The notes below the pieces were generated by a model. That model saw only the letters and a list, made by a program, of their open reading frames with translations, was not told the DNA's origin and did no database searches. Shown here in pieces: positions 32,001 to 44,000 of a stretch of DNA of 64,000 nt. The translations under genes and the position numbers were made by a program. Each line of letters begins with the position of its first letter. Positions within the stretch are counted from its first letter, which is position 1. Source of the stretch: Symbiodinium microadriaticum. Taxonomy: Eukaryota; Sar; Dinophyceae; Suessiales; Symbiodiniaceae. The stretch is from NCBI GenBank assembly GCA_001939145.1, contig LSRX01000296.1:430247-494246 (forward strand), read 5' to 3'.

Positions 32001-35000
32001 GGTGCTTGCTGCGACGAGGTCCAAGAGCAGCTCACGGGCGTGAAGGACATCCGCGCTGTAGCGACGGCCTTCGCCGCACTGCGCTGGGATGGGCTGGTGG
32101 TTACTTGGGGCCTCGATTTGCACCGAGGAGTCAGCAACCTGTGTCTGACAGGGGTGGCATCCTTGCATTGCAGCTTCGGCGCTTTCGCCGCACTGCGCCA
32201 CGATGGGAGCGTGGCGACTTGGGGCCACCCGCTGTATGGTGGGGACAGCGAAGCGGTGGGCGACCAGCTGGTAGAGGCCCCCAACCTATCATCCAAAAGA
32301 TTGAATAGTTTTAAAACCCAGGTTAGGGTCCAGGCCTCTTCGGACGCCAGGTCCTGGAGCTGTGCGCTTCGAGCCGAGCCTTCGCGGCACTCCGGAGAGA
32401 CCAAAGGGTCGTGGCCTGGGGCCTCCCGCGTTTTGGTGGCGACTGCAGCTCCGTCCAGGAGCAGCTGAACCTTGGATTTGGAAGAGTGCAGCAAGGGGTT
32501 TAGGATAATTAAGATGGAAGATAGCAAGTCGTTGGAAGACTCTGAGTTCAAGGGGGTTTACCAAGAAGCGGGGTTCCAGGCTTTGAGTCTTTTAGAGCCG
32601 TATAGGGTTTAGGGTTTAGAGGCGTTTAGGGTTTAGGGTTCCTGTTGAATTCTGTGGCCGAGGCCAAGCCTTAAAATATCTCGGTCTCGACCACAGCAAA
32701 GTCGTTCAACATAGAACAACAAGTCCAAAAACCTTAATGTTTGTGAGGCTGAGGGACTCTTCAAGCCTTGGCCTGCGAAACCGGTATCCGTGACACCGGG
32801 CTTGGGATCTACCGCCAGCTTTTACGGTCGGTGTGTGCTGTAGTTCCGAGTTTAACAGAGACCGAGGACGGACGTGGAGTCCCTCAAGGCTTCGGGCTGT
32901 GCCTTTGCCGCTCTCCGCCGGGATGGCCGCGTCGTCACCTGGGGCTGTGGACCCGCAGGCGGCGACAGCAGCGAGGTGGGGACGTTTTCAGGCTCAAAGT
33001 TTGGGTCAGACGTAGCAGTGAGGCTTCCGTGGCGTTTTTGCTCTTTGGGTGTTGCACTGCTGGCATGAGAGTTTTGGGAGTGGGCCCGGACTTCAACAGG
33101 AGATGGCAGCTTGCCGTCCTCTCCCCCAAACCCCAGGTCCAGGAGCAGCTGACGGAGGTGACTCAGATCTGGGCCTCCTCACGGGCCTTTGCAGCCGTGC
33201 GCATGGACGGCCGCTTGGTGACGTGGGGGGATGCGCTGCATGGGGGCGACAGCAGCGCCGTCGAAGGGCAGCTGCAGTGCACCCCGGAGCCATTGCCCAG
33301 TGCTGAGGCCAGCGGGAGCTCCAGGACTCAGGGCATTTGCCTATAGGTCGTTTTGACACGTTTTGCTCTCCTTCATATGCCCTGAGTGCATCCTACAGCA
33401 CTTGCAGCACTTAATCGAGTCCTTCCACAGTTCACTCACCGAAGTCGTGAAGCTGTCGGTACTTTGGTTTGTACTGCCAAACTTCGTCCATCAAGTAAGC
33501 TTTCCAAAAGGCTGCGCATCCCAAAGCCCTCGCTGCCTGCATGCCTGGGCAATGGCCAGCTCTCTGAGCTGTTGACTCTTTAAGCTTTGGCTCCGGAGTG
33601 GAGGCAACCTTCAGAATGTGCAAGCTTCGGCTTCACATTTCATGCATCCGCGGCCTCTAAACCTTGACACCGAAAGGCTAACACCCAACAATCAACAAAA
33701 TGCCACCATTGACGACGCTCCAAGCCCTAAACCCAACAGCCATTCTGTGGCTTGGAACTTTCATAGCAACGCCCCAGGTTCTAGTCTTGCAGCTCACCCG
33801 AGCCTTGTGCAGTCAGCACTGAGATTCGCAGCCCCTAGACAGAGGCCTCAAAACGAGGAGTCTCGGGGCTTGGGCTAAGGGCTGCAATCTCGGGAGGGCA
33901 CGAAACTGCCCCGGGTGCGCTCAACAACACAGGAACTTGGCGACACTCGTAGCGTGTCGGAGGGCCCTGAGTTAGCGCAGCCGGGCCCGCAGCTCAACGG
34001 GGCCGCAGTGAGACACCGAGATTTCAGCCAACAGTCGCCGGAATTTCAGAAACGCGAAGATGAGGGAGATGGCAACGAGCTCTCAAATTCAGAGCCGCTC
34101 GCCGGAAGCAGAATTCGCCTCGAACTCACGAAAGCCTGCAAAAGAAGCCGCCCCCCTCTTTGCCTTGCTTTCGAAGTAGCGGACCCGGCCCTGTCCTCGT
34201 CTCTGGGCGATCTGCTTCCTTTATGAGGGCTCTGCCACCAGCAGTAGGCAAAAGAGGGCAATCCAGAATTGAGCGTTGGGAGTCGTTGAGAGTTTAGGGA
34301 ATTGAGGGTATGCCTAACTGAACCGTGAAGGCTGTTTCATCACCTCTCAACTCTCTACGTCTTTCAAGGAAGAGCGAGGCCAGTGGTCGAAAAAAGGCAA
34401 AACTCGCACGGGCCCAGCCCACAAAACCCTCCGGCCCTCTAATAGGACGAAGCCTCAGGACCGTGGGGTTGAGGGCGAGGCGGCTCGGTCCGGACAGCGG
34501 ATTAAGCCGTACACTCTTGTGAAAATCCGGAGGCACGACATCAAATACTTGCGACCGCGATGATGTTTGGGGTGGTGAGGGTCAATTCAAAATTGGATCC
34601 CTGTGACAGGACTCTTTTTCTGCAGCTAGCAAGCTCCCATTGAAGCAGATACCTCAAAGGGGGTTCCCAGCATCACTACACAAACACTGATGAACAAATC
34701 TCAGCTCCCATGGAAAGAGCCCAGGGGTTCCGGCTCCGACCTCCTTTTAGAAGCCTTGGGGCCGTTAGGACGGTGCAGTCCAAAAGCTTCAGGGGGTTGC
34801 CAGCAAGTGTGCTTCTCTTTGGGCCTAGGCTCCCGCAGCCGAACCCGGAAAGCAACCAAAGCCGAGATCTGAAGTGCAAGCCACACGAAGCTCGCACCAG
34901 CCAGACGTTGCCTCATGCTCTCGAGCCCTGGATGCCACGGCCCCTCTTTGGCTGCGGAACCAAAGCACCCACTTGTGGGATCAGAGCCCTCAGTCTCAGC

Positions 35001-38000
35001 GTCCCAAAACCTTCGGGCGAACGCCAAACCACCGCAAGTAACTCCCCGCACAAAACCCAATATACCGTAAGTAAGGAATATACCTTAAATTATAGGGGCC
35101 TTAATATTCTGATTTAAGGTATATTCCTTAATTAAGGGGTACCTTGTGAGCCGCCTTCCGGGTCGTTGCAGGCCGGCTCTGCCTGGTCATGGACTATCTG
35201 CCTCGAGGCACTTTCTGTCCAGGGTCCCCAGGCCACCTTCTTCTTGTCCTTGGGGGCTCCCGCGAAGAAGCCCAAGACCCTTCAAGCGACCTTCATGGCA
35301 AGCCTTCATAAGAAGCCTGAGCTTCGCTTCACCCCCTCCCCCCCCGCCCCGTGAAGCTCAGCCCGAAAGCCCCTGGAGCCCTGAACCCTTCGAAGCGCTC
35401 CCCGAAGCTTTTTCGACGCAGCAGGCAGCTTATCGGCCGAGGCGCTGCAGTCTGGACGGGTCTTCAGAGGGAGGGTTTTTGGGCTAATATAGGGGTAGTA
35501 GGGGTACTACCGTAGTTTATATCTATGACGTTCTGAAGCATGCAGGTTCTACAGGGGTTCTTGTCTGCTGAATCTGTTGTCAAGTATTTTCTTTCGGATT
35601 TGCTGGCTTAATCATGGGTTTCAGGTTACGAGGCCGCCGGCTGTAGAGTTGTAGGTTTAAGCAATCAGGTTTTGCCAAGGGCTTTGGGCGCCTTATACGG
35701 GCTCCACGGAGTTTCGGCATTTCTTCGGGGTGTCCGAAACAGGATGTGTTGCGCTTTCCGTCTGGCTCAGGGTTCCTACCCGTTTTTTGGCTGCGGGGGA
35801 TGTTGGCTTTGAGGAGCTCCTGCAGTGAAACCTAAACACTAAACCTACATTCTTGGGTTTCAGCCTACGGATCCTTGTGACATTTGGGGTCGAAGGTTTT
35901 TCTGGGCTGGATGCAGGTGGGCTTTGGGGTTGAGGGATTTGGGTGGTTTTTGGATCCATGAAGTGCGGTTGGGTTCCAGGTTCGAGGGTTTGAAAGCCTC
36001 GTTCTCGTCTAGCGGGTCGATGTTTTCTTTCAGCCAGTTTATGGCTTGGGGCTTGGCCTCGGGATGTGACTTGGGACCCGGGCTGGTGGTTTGGGATTGC
36101 GGCTCTGGAGGTGCGTCTCAGGCTGAGTGCTGGGGGGCGCGGGTCGCCTACGAAAAGTGGACGGCTCGTACTAAACCCGTAACATCTCGAATCCTTGGAA
36201 TCATAGTTATAAGCACCCGAAACATCCTTAGCCTCAAAGGTCCACAGGTTGAAAAACCCAAAGCTGGCGTTTCGGCCAGCCGAAGCTCTTGCAACTAGCT
36301 CTAAGTTCCGAGACTTCTCCTTTTCTCCGCTCTCTCTCTCTCTCCGTCTCCTGGGCTCCCAGGGCCTTCCAGGCCTCAACCCTAAGCTGCCCCAAGAGGT
36401 GGATGCGGCGCGTGCTCCCGGCGCGTCTTGGGGCCATGCAGGGGCGGCCGGCGTTGTTTTTGCTCTCCGGGGTGCGGGTTGTACTGTAGGATTGATGCTT
36501 GTCCCTTAGAGATTGTGCACACATCAGCAAATTGTGCAGGTATACACATCTGCACAGATATGTGTGGCTTTGGGGCAGGTTTCGTTTTGGGTCTCAAGCT
36601 CTCCATCCGAACCACGACACCTCCACAGCATCTGTTCGAGGCAGTTTCGGGACCCAGATTGGTCCGGAGAAGGTCTTGCATTCTTTCGTGCAGGCGTGGG
36701 GGGGTTGAGGGTTTCGGGCTTGGCCTTCCTGGGTGTCGGGTTTGTGCGCAGTTATGGATTTTGAAATCAGGGGTCTTGCAGTTCCTTCGGCAGCAAGCCG
36801 TTTTCGAAGGCTCGCCGCTGCTTCAGTAATTTAGGGTTTGCAAGGCTTGCCATTTCGGGGGGTTGGCTCGGCCTGAGACCGGAAAGGCATCCGCCTAGCC
36901 CGAACTACGTCCCGGGACCCGGGGGGCCGAATTTGGGACTGGGGGCTTCGGCATGAGAATGGAGCCATGTTGCAATAAGAATTGAGTTTCTGAGCTTCGC
37001 TTCTCTAATGGGCCGTCAGGGAGCTAGACCCCAAATAAACCCGCGACCTCGAAGGCCTTGCTGGGCCTGTCTTACCTGCACAGCTGCGGGACATTGCATC
37101 GAGACCTCCGCACGAAGCGCCCGCCCGGCGAAGATTCGACCCGGGCGGTTCTAGTTGTTTCTGATGCTCAAGAGGGTTTCAGGTGTTGAAGGTGGAGTTC
37201 TGGGTTTGGGGCTTGGTTTCGGGTTTGTACTTTCGGAAGAATTCGTAATGTCGTGATGACTTCAACTATGACGGTTGGATGCTGCATGCAGAAATCACAT
37301 TTTCCCACTTTGCAATTGCACTTGTTCATGCCCTTGTCCATGTACCAACTGTTCGATGATATAGTTCCAGGATGTTCCAGGTGCCCCCCCCCCCAACACT
37401 ACTTCGAAGTCATTTAGACTGGCTTGAGCTTGGAAGAGGACTCGCCTGAAGGGAAGCTTGTTTTCTTTTGCCATGCAGGAGTCTCAGCAGTCGCCAGAGT
37501 CGCTACCATGAATCCAGGTGCCCCAATCATAGCACAACTAGCAGGACCTACCAGTTACGGGCTGGTGTGCGATGCCGCTGCCATCGAAGACAAGCGTCAG
37601 GACGTGCATCTCCTGTGTGTACAAGCAGAGAACGAACTCCATGACCTGTGCAGCGGCTGCTTTGCAAACCCTTCTGCTCATGCCGCTGCCACCACTACCG
37701 CTGGGAGAGAAATTGCACCTCGTAGCACTCGTACTAGTACTGGTACTGGTACTAGTACTTACTAGTCCTTAAACTAGTACGAGTAAGCGGAAGTAGCAGC
37801 AGCAGCAGTCCAAACTACTCATGAAGTCTTCTGCAGGCCTTCTGCGGACACAATCCGGGTGTGGCCCTCGGTGGGGGCTTTCTTGGAGCTTGCGGCCCCG
37901 AGTTGACCTCTCCGGGGATTCAGCTGCGAGGCTGGAATTGGTACTCCGTCTCGTCACCCTGTTACGAAGTCCTCTCATGCTCCAACTAGGGCTGAACATA

Positions 38001-41000
38001 TCGGACATACAGGGTCCCTTCCCACGAAGCCACGCATCCCCGATTCACTGGCCACACGCTTCTCGAAAAAGCCTGCTCCCTTGTCTAGTTTGTATATCCT
38101 AAACCCTTGAGCTCAGAAGCGGTGAGACCCTGCCCTTGTAAACTAAAGTTAAAGCCCTCAAGCCCTAGAGTCCTAGAGCCTCGGAAGCTCCAAAGCCTCA
38201 CAATCGGCCAAAGCCTTCGGTCCTTAGGAACAGCCTGCACCCTTGTCGCCGAACCCTGAACAAGTAGTTCGAGCAGTAGCCTGGCGAAGCTAAGTGTTCC
38301 GGTTCCCCTCTAGTGCTCGTGCGATTGCAGTATACTGCTACTATTACACTGGCAGCAACCACTGTCGCCCTCCTTCCTGCCAACAGAGCTAGCATGAGAT
38401 TCAACACCATTTTTCCGAGGCTGGTGGTGCTCACCGGTACGGCCTTGCGCTGGCCTCAAGGTTTAGGGCAGGGGTTGAGGGCTTATAGTAATAGGACTGG
38501 TATATGTATCTTATCTAGCTACCTACCTACCTACCTACCTACCTACCTATCTATCTATCTATCTATCTGTCTATCTACATACACGTATACATATACATAT
38601 GCACTTTGCAGATGCATATACATATATGCATATATATATATACACACACACACATGCATATACATATATGCATATACATATACATATACATACACACGCA
38701 CCCATATGCATATGCATGTGCAGTCATCAATGCAGACATACATACCAAAGCAGAGAGCCATTTGCACTAAACCATATGCAGCTATACTGTTGCATTTCGT
38801 TATGCCATGTCATGATGTCATATGATCCGTACGCTGCATACTGTACCTTATGTTTCATAAAGGCTGTTGTCCTCCCGTGGTAACGTTATCCTTGTCGATA
38901 TCTTCGTCGTCCTTGTGGTCGTCCTGTGGTTGCTCCCGTCCACGTCCTCGTGCCTTCGGTGTGACTTTCGCAGGGTGGGTCACTCTGGTGCTGCGAGCGT
39001 GTGGCCGGACGGAAAGGGCCCACATAAACGAGAAACAGGCGCCACAGCCCTGAGGTCGGTGGTCGTTCGTCGGGCACTGTTCTTCGAGAGGCCTTCTCTT
39101 GTCTTTGCTGGCTCTCAACAAGAGCTGACGGTTTTAGTTTTAGTTTTAAGGGTTCAGGGAATAGAGGCGGAGGCAAGGGGTGTAGGGTTCACCGCACATG
39201 GGGCTGTGTCAGGCAAGGTCATGTTTTCGCGAGTCATTCTTCCCTGGCCACCTGAACTCTACTTTTCGCGGTGGAGGGTTTCAGCTCTGTGCTGCTGAAA
39301 GGCTGCTTCGGACGAGCATGGAATCACTGCATTAAGTCCAGGATCTATGGTCTAGGTTCGAGATTTGCCATTTTTTTTTGAATGGCGACCTTGGATTGAG
39401 GGGCAGTTGAGGACCCCTGAGGCTTACAGAATTGAGAGTTCCGGGTGCATGCACCACAAGGATTTAGCAGTTCAAGCTCCGAAACATCCTGAAGCCGAAA
39501 GCCCGGAACTTAAGCCTCATCTCGAGATAACCCCAAAAAAAGTAAAGCTCATGACAACGCTCTCTGAACCTCAGACCTCAAACCACATCCGGATGAAAAG
39601 CCTTCTTCTCCTAATATCAGAAAGCGAATGGGGCCTTCGGTGAACCCCACGCAACGAAACCCATCTATGCCGAGCCTACACCTTCGAGCCCTAAACCCTA
39701 AACCCTAAACCCTCAACCCTAAACCCTAGACTCTAGACGGATATCTTCAGCCCTGAGCCGCAGACAGCCCCGGAGCCAGGCCGAACCTGGATGCGCTCCG
39801 GTACCGAAGCCCAGAGCTCCTCATGGAACCGGAGGCGCGTGGCTCATGGCATCTTTTGTTTAAATTGGATGTATTGTCCTTCGTATTCTTTATCTTCTTT
39901 AACTCTTTCAGTTTCATTAATCCGGTATTCCGAAGCCAGTTTGTACCAATTGATCCCTGTGACTGTGCCTGCAACTATATGCAGAAGCATCCTCGCATTT
40001 TTCTCTGGGTGGGGTGGAGTCTGTTTCTTAGACTTGAAGCTTTACAAGGCTTTTTTGCCCGGTCGCAAGAAGTGTCGACAGATTGGGCGGTGTAGGGATT
40101 TGACGGAAGGCACCAAACCTTACTTGTGGAAGCCCGGAGTCAAAAACGCCTTAAACCTAAGGGTAAGGTGGACGGGGCTCCTCGGAAAGCTGCTGATGCA
40201 GGGACTTAGGTTCAGGTTTGGGGCTTGAGGGCTCATATGTTAGTGTTTGAGGAGCCACGTAAACTCTTCTCCCAAAAGGGCGATGGGCGGAGTATTCTTC
40301 GGGGGTTGGGAGGAAATCCTGGAGTTGCTCGTGAGAGCGTCGTTTTCTTTTGGTGAAACTTGGTGGAAATGTGCCCGAGGCCCCGAACTCCAAACCCCAT
40401 TTTTGTTTCATGGGACTTCCGAGCAATCTTTGCTGCCAAATGCTAGGCTTACGAAGGGTTGCACGCTGTTGAGCCTAAAACCCTAAACGCTAATCCCCTA
40501 AAACCCTAACCCCGAAACCCTAAACCCCTAAAATCCTAAAACCCTAAACCCTGAGGCTCTTTCGGCGGGTGCAGGTTTAGGGTTTTTTTGGGGCTGAAAG
40601 GCGGGGCCCTGCCCTCCATCCATCATTGCCGGAGCATCTGATACTAGACTATACTGTACTATACTATACTATACTATACTATACTATACTATACTATACT
40701 ATACTATACTATACNACTATACTATATACTATACTATATACTATACTATATACTATACTATATACTATACTATATACTATACTATACTATACTATACTAT
40801 ACTATACTATACTATACTATACTATACTATACTATACTATACTATACTATACTACACCATAAAATACTATACTATACTATAATATGCTATAATATACTAT
40901 AGTATACTATAGTATACTATAATATACTATAAAATACTGTAATATACCATAATATACTATAATATACTATAATATACTATAATATACTATATGGTAGATG

Positions 41001-44000
41001 GATGGTGCTCCGTAATTTGGTCCCTGGAGTCCCGGAGTAATGTAGGGGCCTTAATAATTAGAATAGGGTTTTGGTGGTTCCTTAGTATAATTATAGTAGA
41101 ATATTCCCCAAACCCTATTCTAATTATTAAGGCCCCTATTACTATAATTATAGTAAGGAACCCCCAAAACCCCATTCTACTTATTAAGGCCCCTATATTA
41201 GATCTTCTGAGGTCGTTTGCAGGGGCCGCACAAACCACTAAAACCCCCGAGCCCATCCTGGCAAGGCGAACCTGAGCATTGTAGGGCACCATGCCAGGCC
41301 CACACCGCCGCGAGCGACATGTGGGCGATGGGGATCATCTTGTGCGCCCAGCAGTTGTAGGACTTCTGCTCCCAACAGCGATGATGACTGCCAGGCACCC
41401 CCTCTTTTTCAATGAAGCTCTATATTTCTAGCAAAGGGCGCGGGGGCTCCTACTGGGCGTCCCTGCAACCAGGAGGGAGCCGAACAAGCGCTTTCAAAGA
41501 CTGCTGAAGAAGCCCCCCCCCCCTCCCAAGTCACCACACGAAAAACCACGAACAGAGCTCAGTTTCAAGCTTTCAGCCGGCTCAGTGTCGCAGGCGCAAA
41601 TGACAGTCAGGTAGGCTTTCGTTGACGAGCGGTATACTTAGGATTCCATGCAACGAGCATCTTTCGCAGTCACTCCCTATGCGAGTCCTGCTTAAAGAAC
41701 CATGTCGTTTTGGGTTTTTGATAGTAAAAAACAGCCCAAATCGTAAAGTAGATGTTCCATCCGCTGAGCGCTGGTCGCCCTCAAGGCGACTCGATCCCTA
41801 AGCCTGAAGCCCTGAAGCCCAGAAGTAGGAGCTTAATCTCAACACTTCAAACCTTAGAGATCCTGGATAGGTGCACGTGACCTTGCTATGAGGTACGAGC
41901 TCATGGCCTTGCGTACGCCTTGGGAGGACGAGGTTTCGAGCGAGGGTTGAGCCGTTTACGCTTTAGGGGTATGCGTGTCGCACAGAGGGTTGTGTGTATT
42001 CAGAATGTGATGGTCTAGCAGGGTGCATCGACGTTGCCGGTGAGGGGCAAGATGGGACCCTTGTGCTGATTGACTGGAAGCGTAGCAAGTCCCCTCGCTC
42101 CAAGTATGGCAGAGACTGGGACGTCCCCTCCAGCATCTGGATGACTGTGCACGTAACCACTATCGCCTGCAACTCAATGTGTGCAAATACATTGCAGCTT
42201 GAACGAACGACAGTCGTAGCTTTTTTTTTGTGGTGAACCGGCTCTGCAGCAGTAGGCAATAGGAAAAAGTAGTCATAGAAACAGATGCCGTAGCTCACAA
42301 TGACAGCAGCTGCGTGTTGGTTCGGTCGGTCACTTGAGTCTTCTTCGATCTTCGCTCAGGTGGAGAAGCGCTACGCTTGGCGGGTCAGTGCAATGTATGT
42401 AGGGTGCTTGCGCACTTGCACCCGGACAATGCTGCTAGTGGACTCTTCGTTGACACCGTCCCCGACATGGCTTCAGAGGTGGCTGCCATGATGAGGGAGC
42501 ACCATGTGTTCCTCGAGACAACAGGAGGATCAAGCGGTGAGAGATCGTCGGCAGAATCTATTGTCATGTCTTCCTTCAGCGGACTAGCAGGAGTGGTTTT
42601 TGCAGATGCAGGTCTCTTGTACGACAGATCTCAAGCTCAGAGATGCACTGGCATGGGTCATATGTACACTCGCATTCCGTGCGCACTCAAAGATCTCGTT
42701 TTCATTGCCACCGAACAATCCGAACTGTCGTCAATCGCCAAACTTCTTGGTGCAAGGCTGCCGTCTCGCAGTGCAAGCACTGGCGAATCGGAGTGTGGAG
42801 CAGTCATCTGCTTGTGGTTACGTAGCCCACGACTCCTTTATAAGGCATGATCTGTGGCACAAGGGGGCCGGTCGCAACTCCTACGGCGACGTTTATCGCA
42901 TGCTGCAAAGTGCCGGCTGGAAGCCGGTCGTCGAAACCAGCGCCCTTATGAGTTTCAACGGGCTTGCAGAGTGCAGCTGCAATTCTATCCTGGGACGTAG
43001 TTTGTTCTGGACGCCGCAGCCAGACTTTACACACGAGGAGTTTCCCAACGACGGTGCGGCAGCTGGCTCTGGCAGATTGCAAAGTGCTCAGATAAGTCGG
43101 GGCAAGTGTGGGTCATTGCAGCTGCGGATGCTTGTCTTTGCCAGCTGAAATTATTCGGGCACGTCTGCAAATTCTACTTTTCCTTGACCTTTCTGAAGGC
43201 CCTCTGTCTGTGTTCGACCAGCATGTTGCATCGAGTCCGCCAGGCAGAATTTCGAAGCCTTCACGGGGCGCATGTGCTTTACCTTCGGAATGTCCAGCCA
43301 GTTTTCAGCAGGCCCAATTCCAGTTCCACTAGATTTGCTTTTTCCGGATGATCCGATCGATGTTATGTTTGTGTGGCGCCAGCGCGATTCCGGAATTCAG
43401 ATCAACGGGCGAAGGCTTTGCACAGCCCTATTACGAAAGGGAGTGCCGGATTGGCCGGGTCCGCAGGCACGCGCCTTCGTCTGGACCGTCAATCCGATCC
43501 TAGCAGTCCTTAGCTGGAAGTATCGCCACATCCAAGTGCTGTGTGTCGGACGTGCATATTGTTCTGCCGGTGTGCCACGAAGACCATTCTCTTCATCGCC
43601 TGCTTTTTGTGCGTCTGTCCGTCCTGTCTCACATGGATTTGCGCCCAGCATGTCGGACGGACACACACACACACACACACACGCACCGTGGCAGCAGTGC
43701 CTAAGCTGCCCGGTGCGTTTTGAAGATTACATCGGTGCTTCTAATGGCGGATCGAGTGAGATAGTTGTTGCTGATGACCAGAAGTATGCCCTCTGTGTGT
43801 TCGAGCTTCTCCGCAGGCATGCCGAATTACTTGCATGCCAGCCGGCATTGAAGCACATTGTTCCTTTCCCTCAGGAACGAATGAGTATGAGCAAGAGGAG
43901 ATGGGAGACATGCATGTACCATGCTCGCACCATTTTTCGGATGTTCTTCAGCAGGACAAGTACTATCACCTGTTCCTGTTCCTGCATGCCCGAGCTTGTC

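Larger units (their letters stand above)
37117..39779. other. No recognised exon; microsatellite
   Basis: The DFG-bearing exon is expected here but was not found. The frame 37424-37765 is protein-like in part (TSYGLVCDAAAIEDKRQDVH) without a recognised domain. CCTAC/TATC and TACATA repeats run from 38516 to 38700, and CCCTAAA units from 39689 to 39729. Confidence 0.4.
39835..41297. other. Intron between N5 and N6
   Basis: Contains CCCTAAA-type words (40476-40556), the TATAC satellite (40647-40990) and the compound palindrome (41043-41195). No other exon recognised. Confidence 0.5.

Noticed and set aside
35693..36379. 228-codon minus-strand ORF
   Set aside because: Low-complexity Arg/Pro/Ser-rich text, no recognisable domain or splice signals; the region looks like intron of the + strand kinase.
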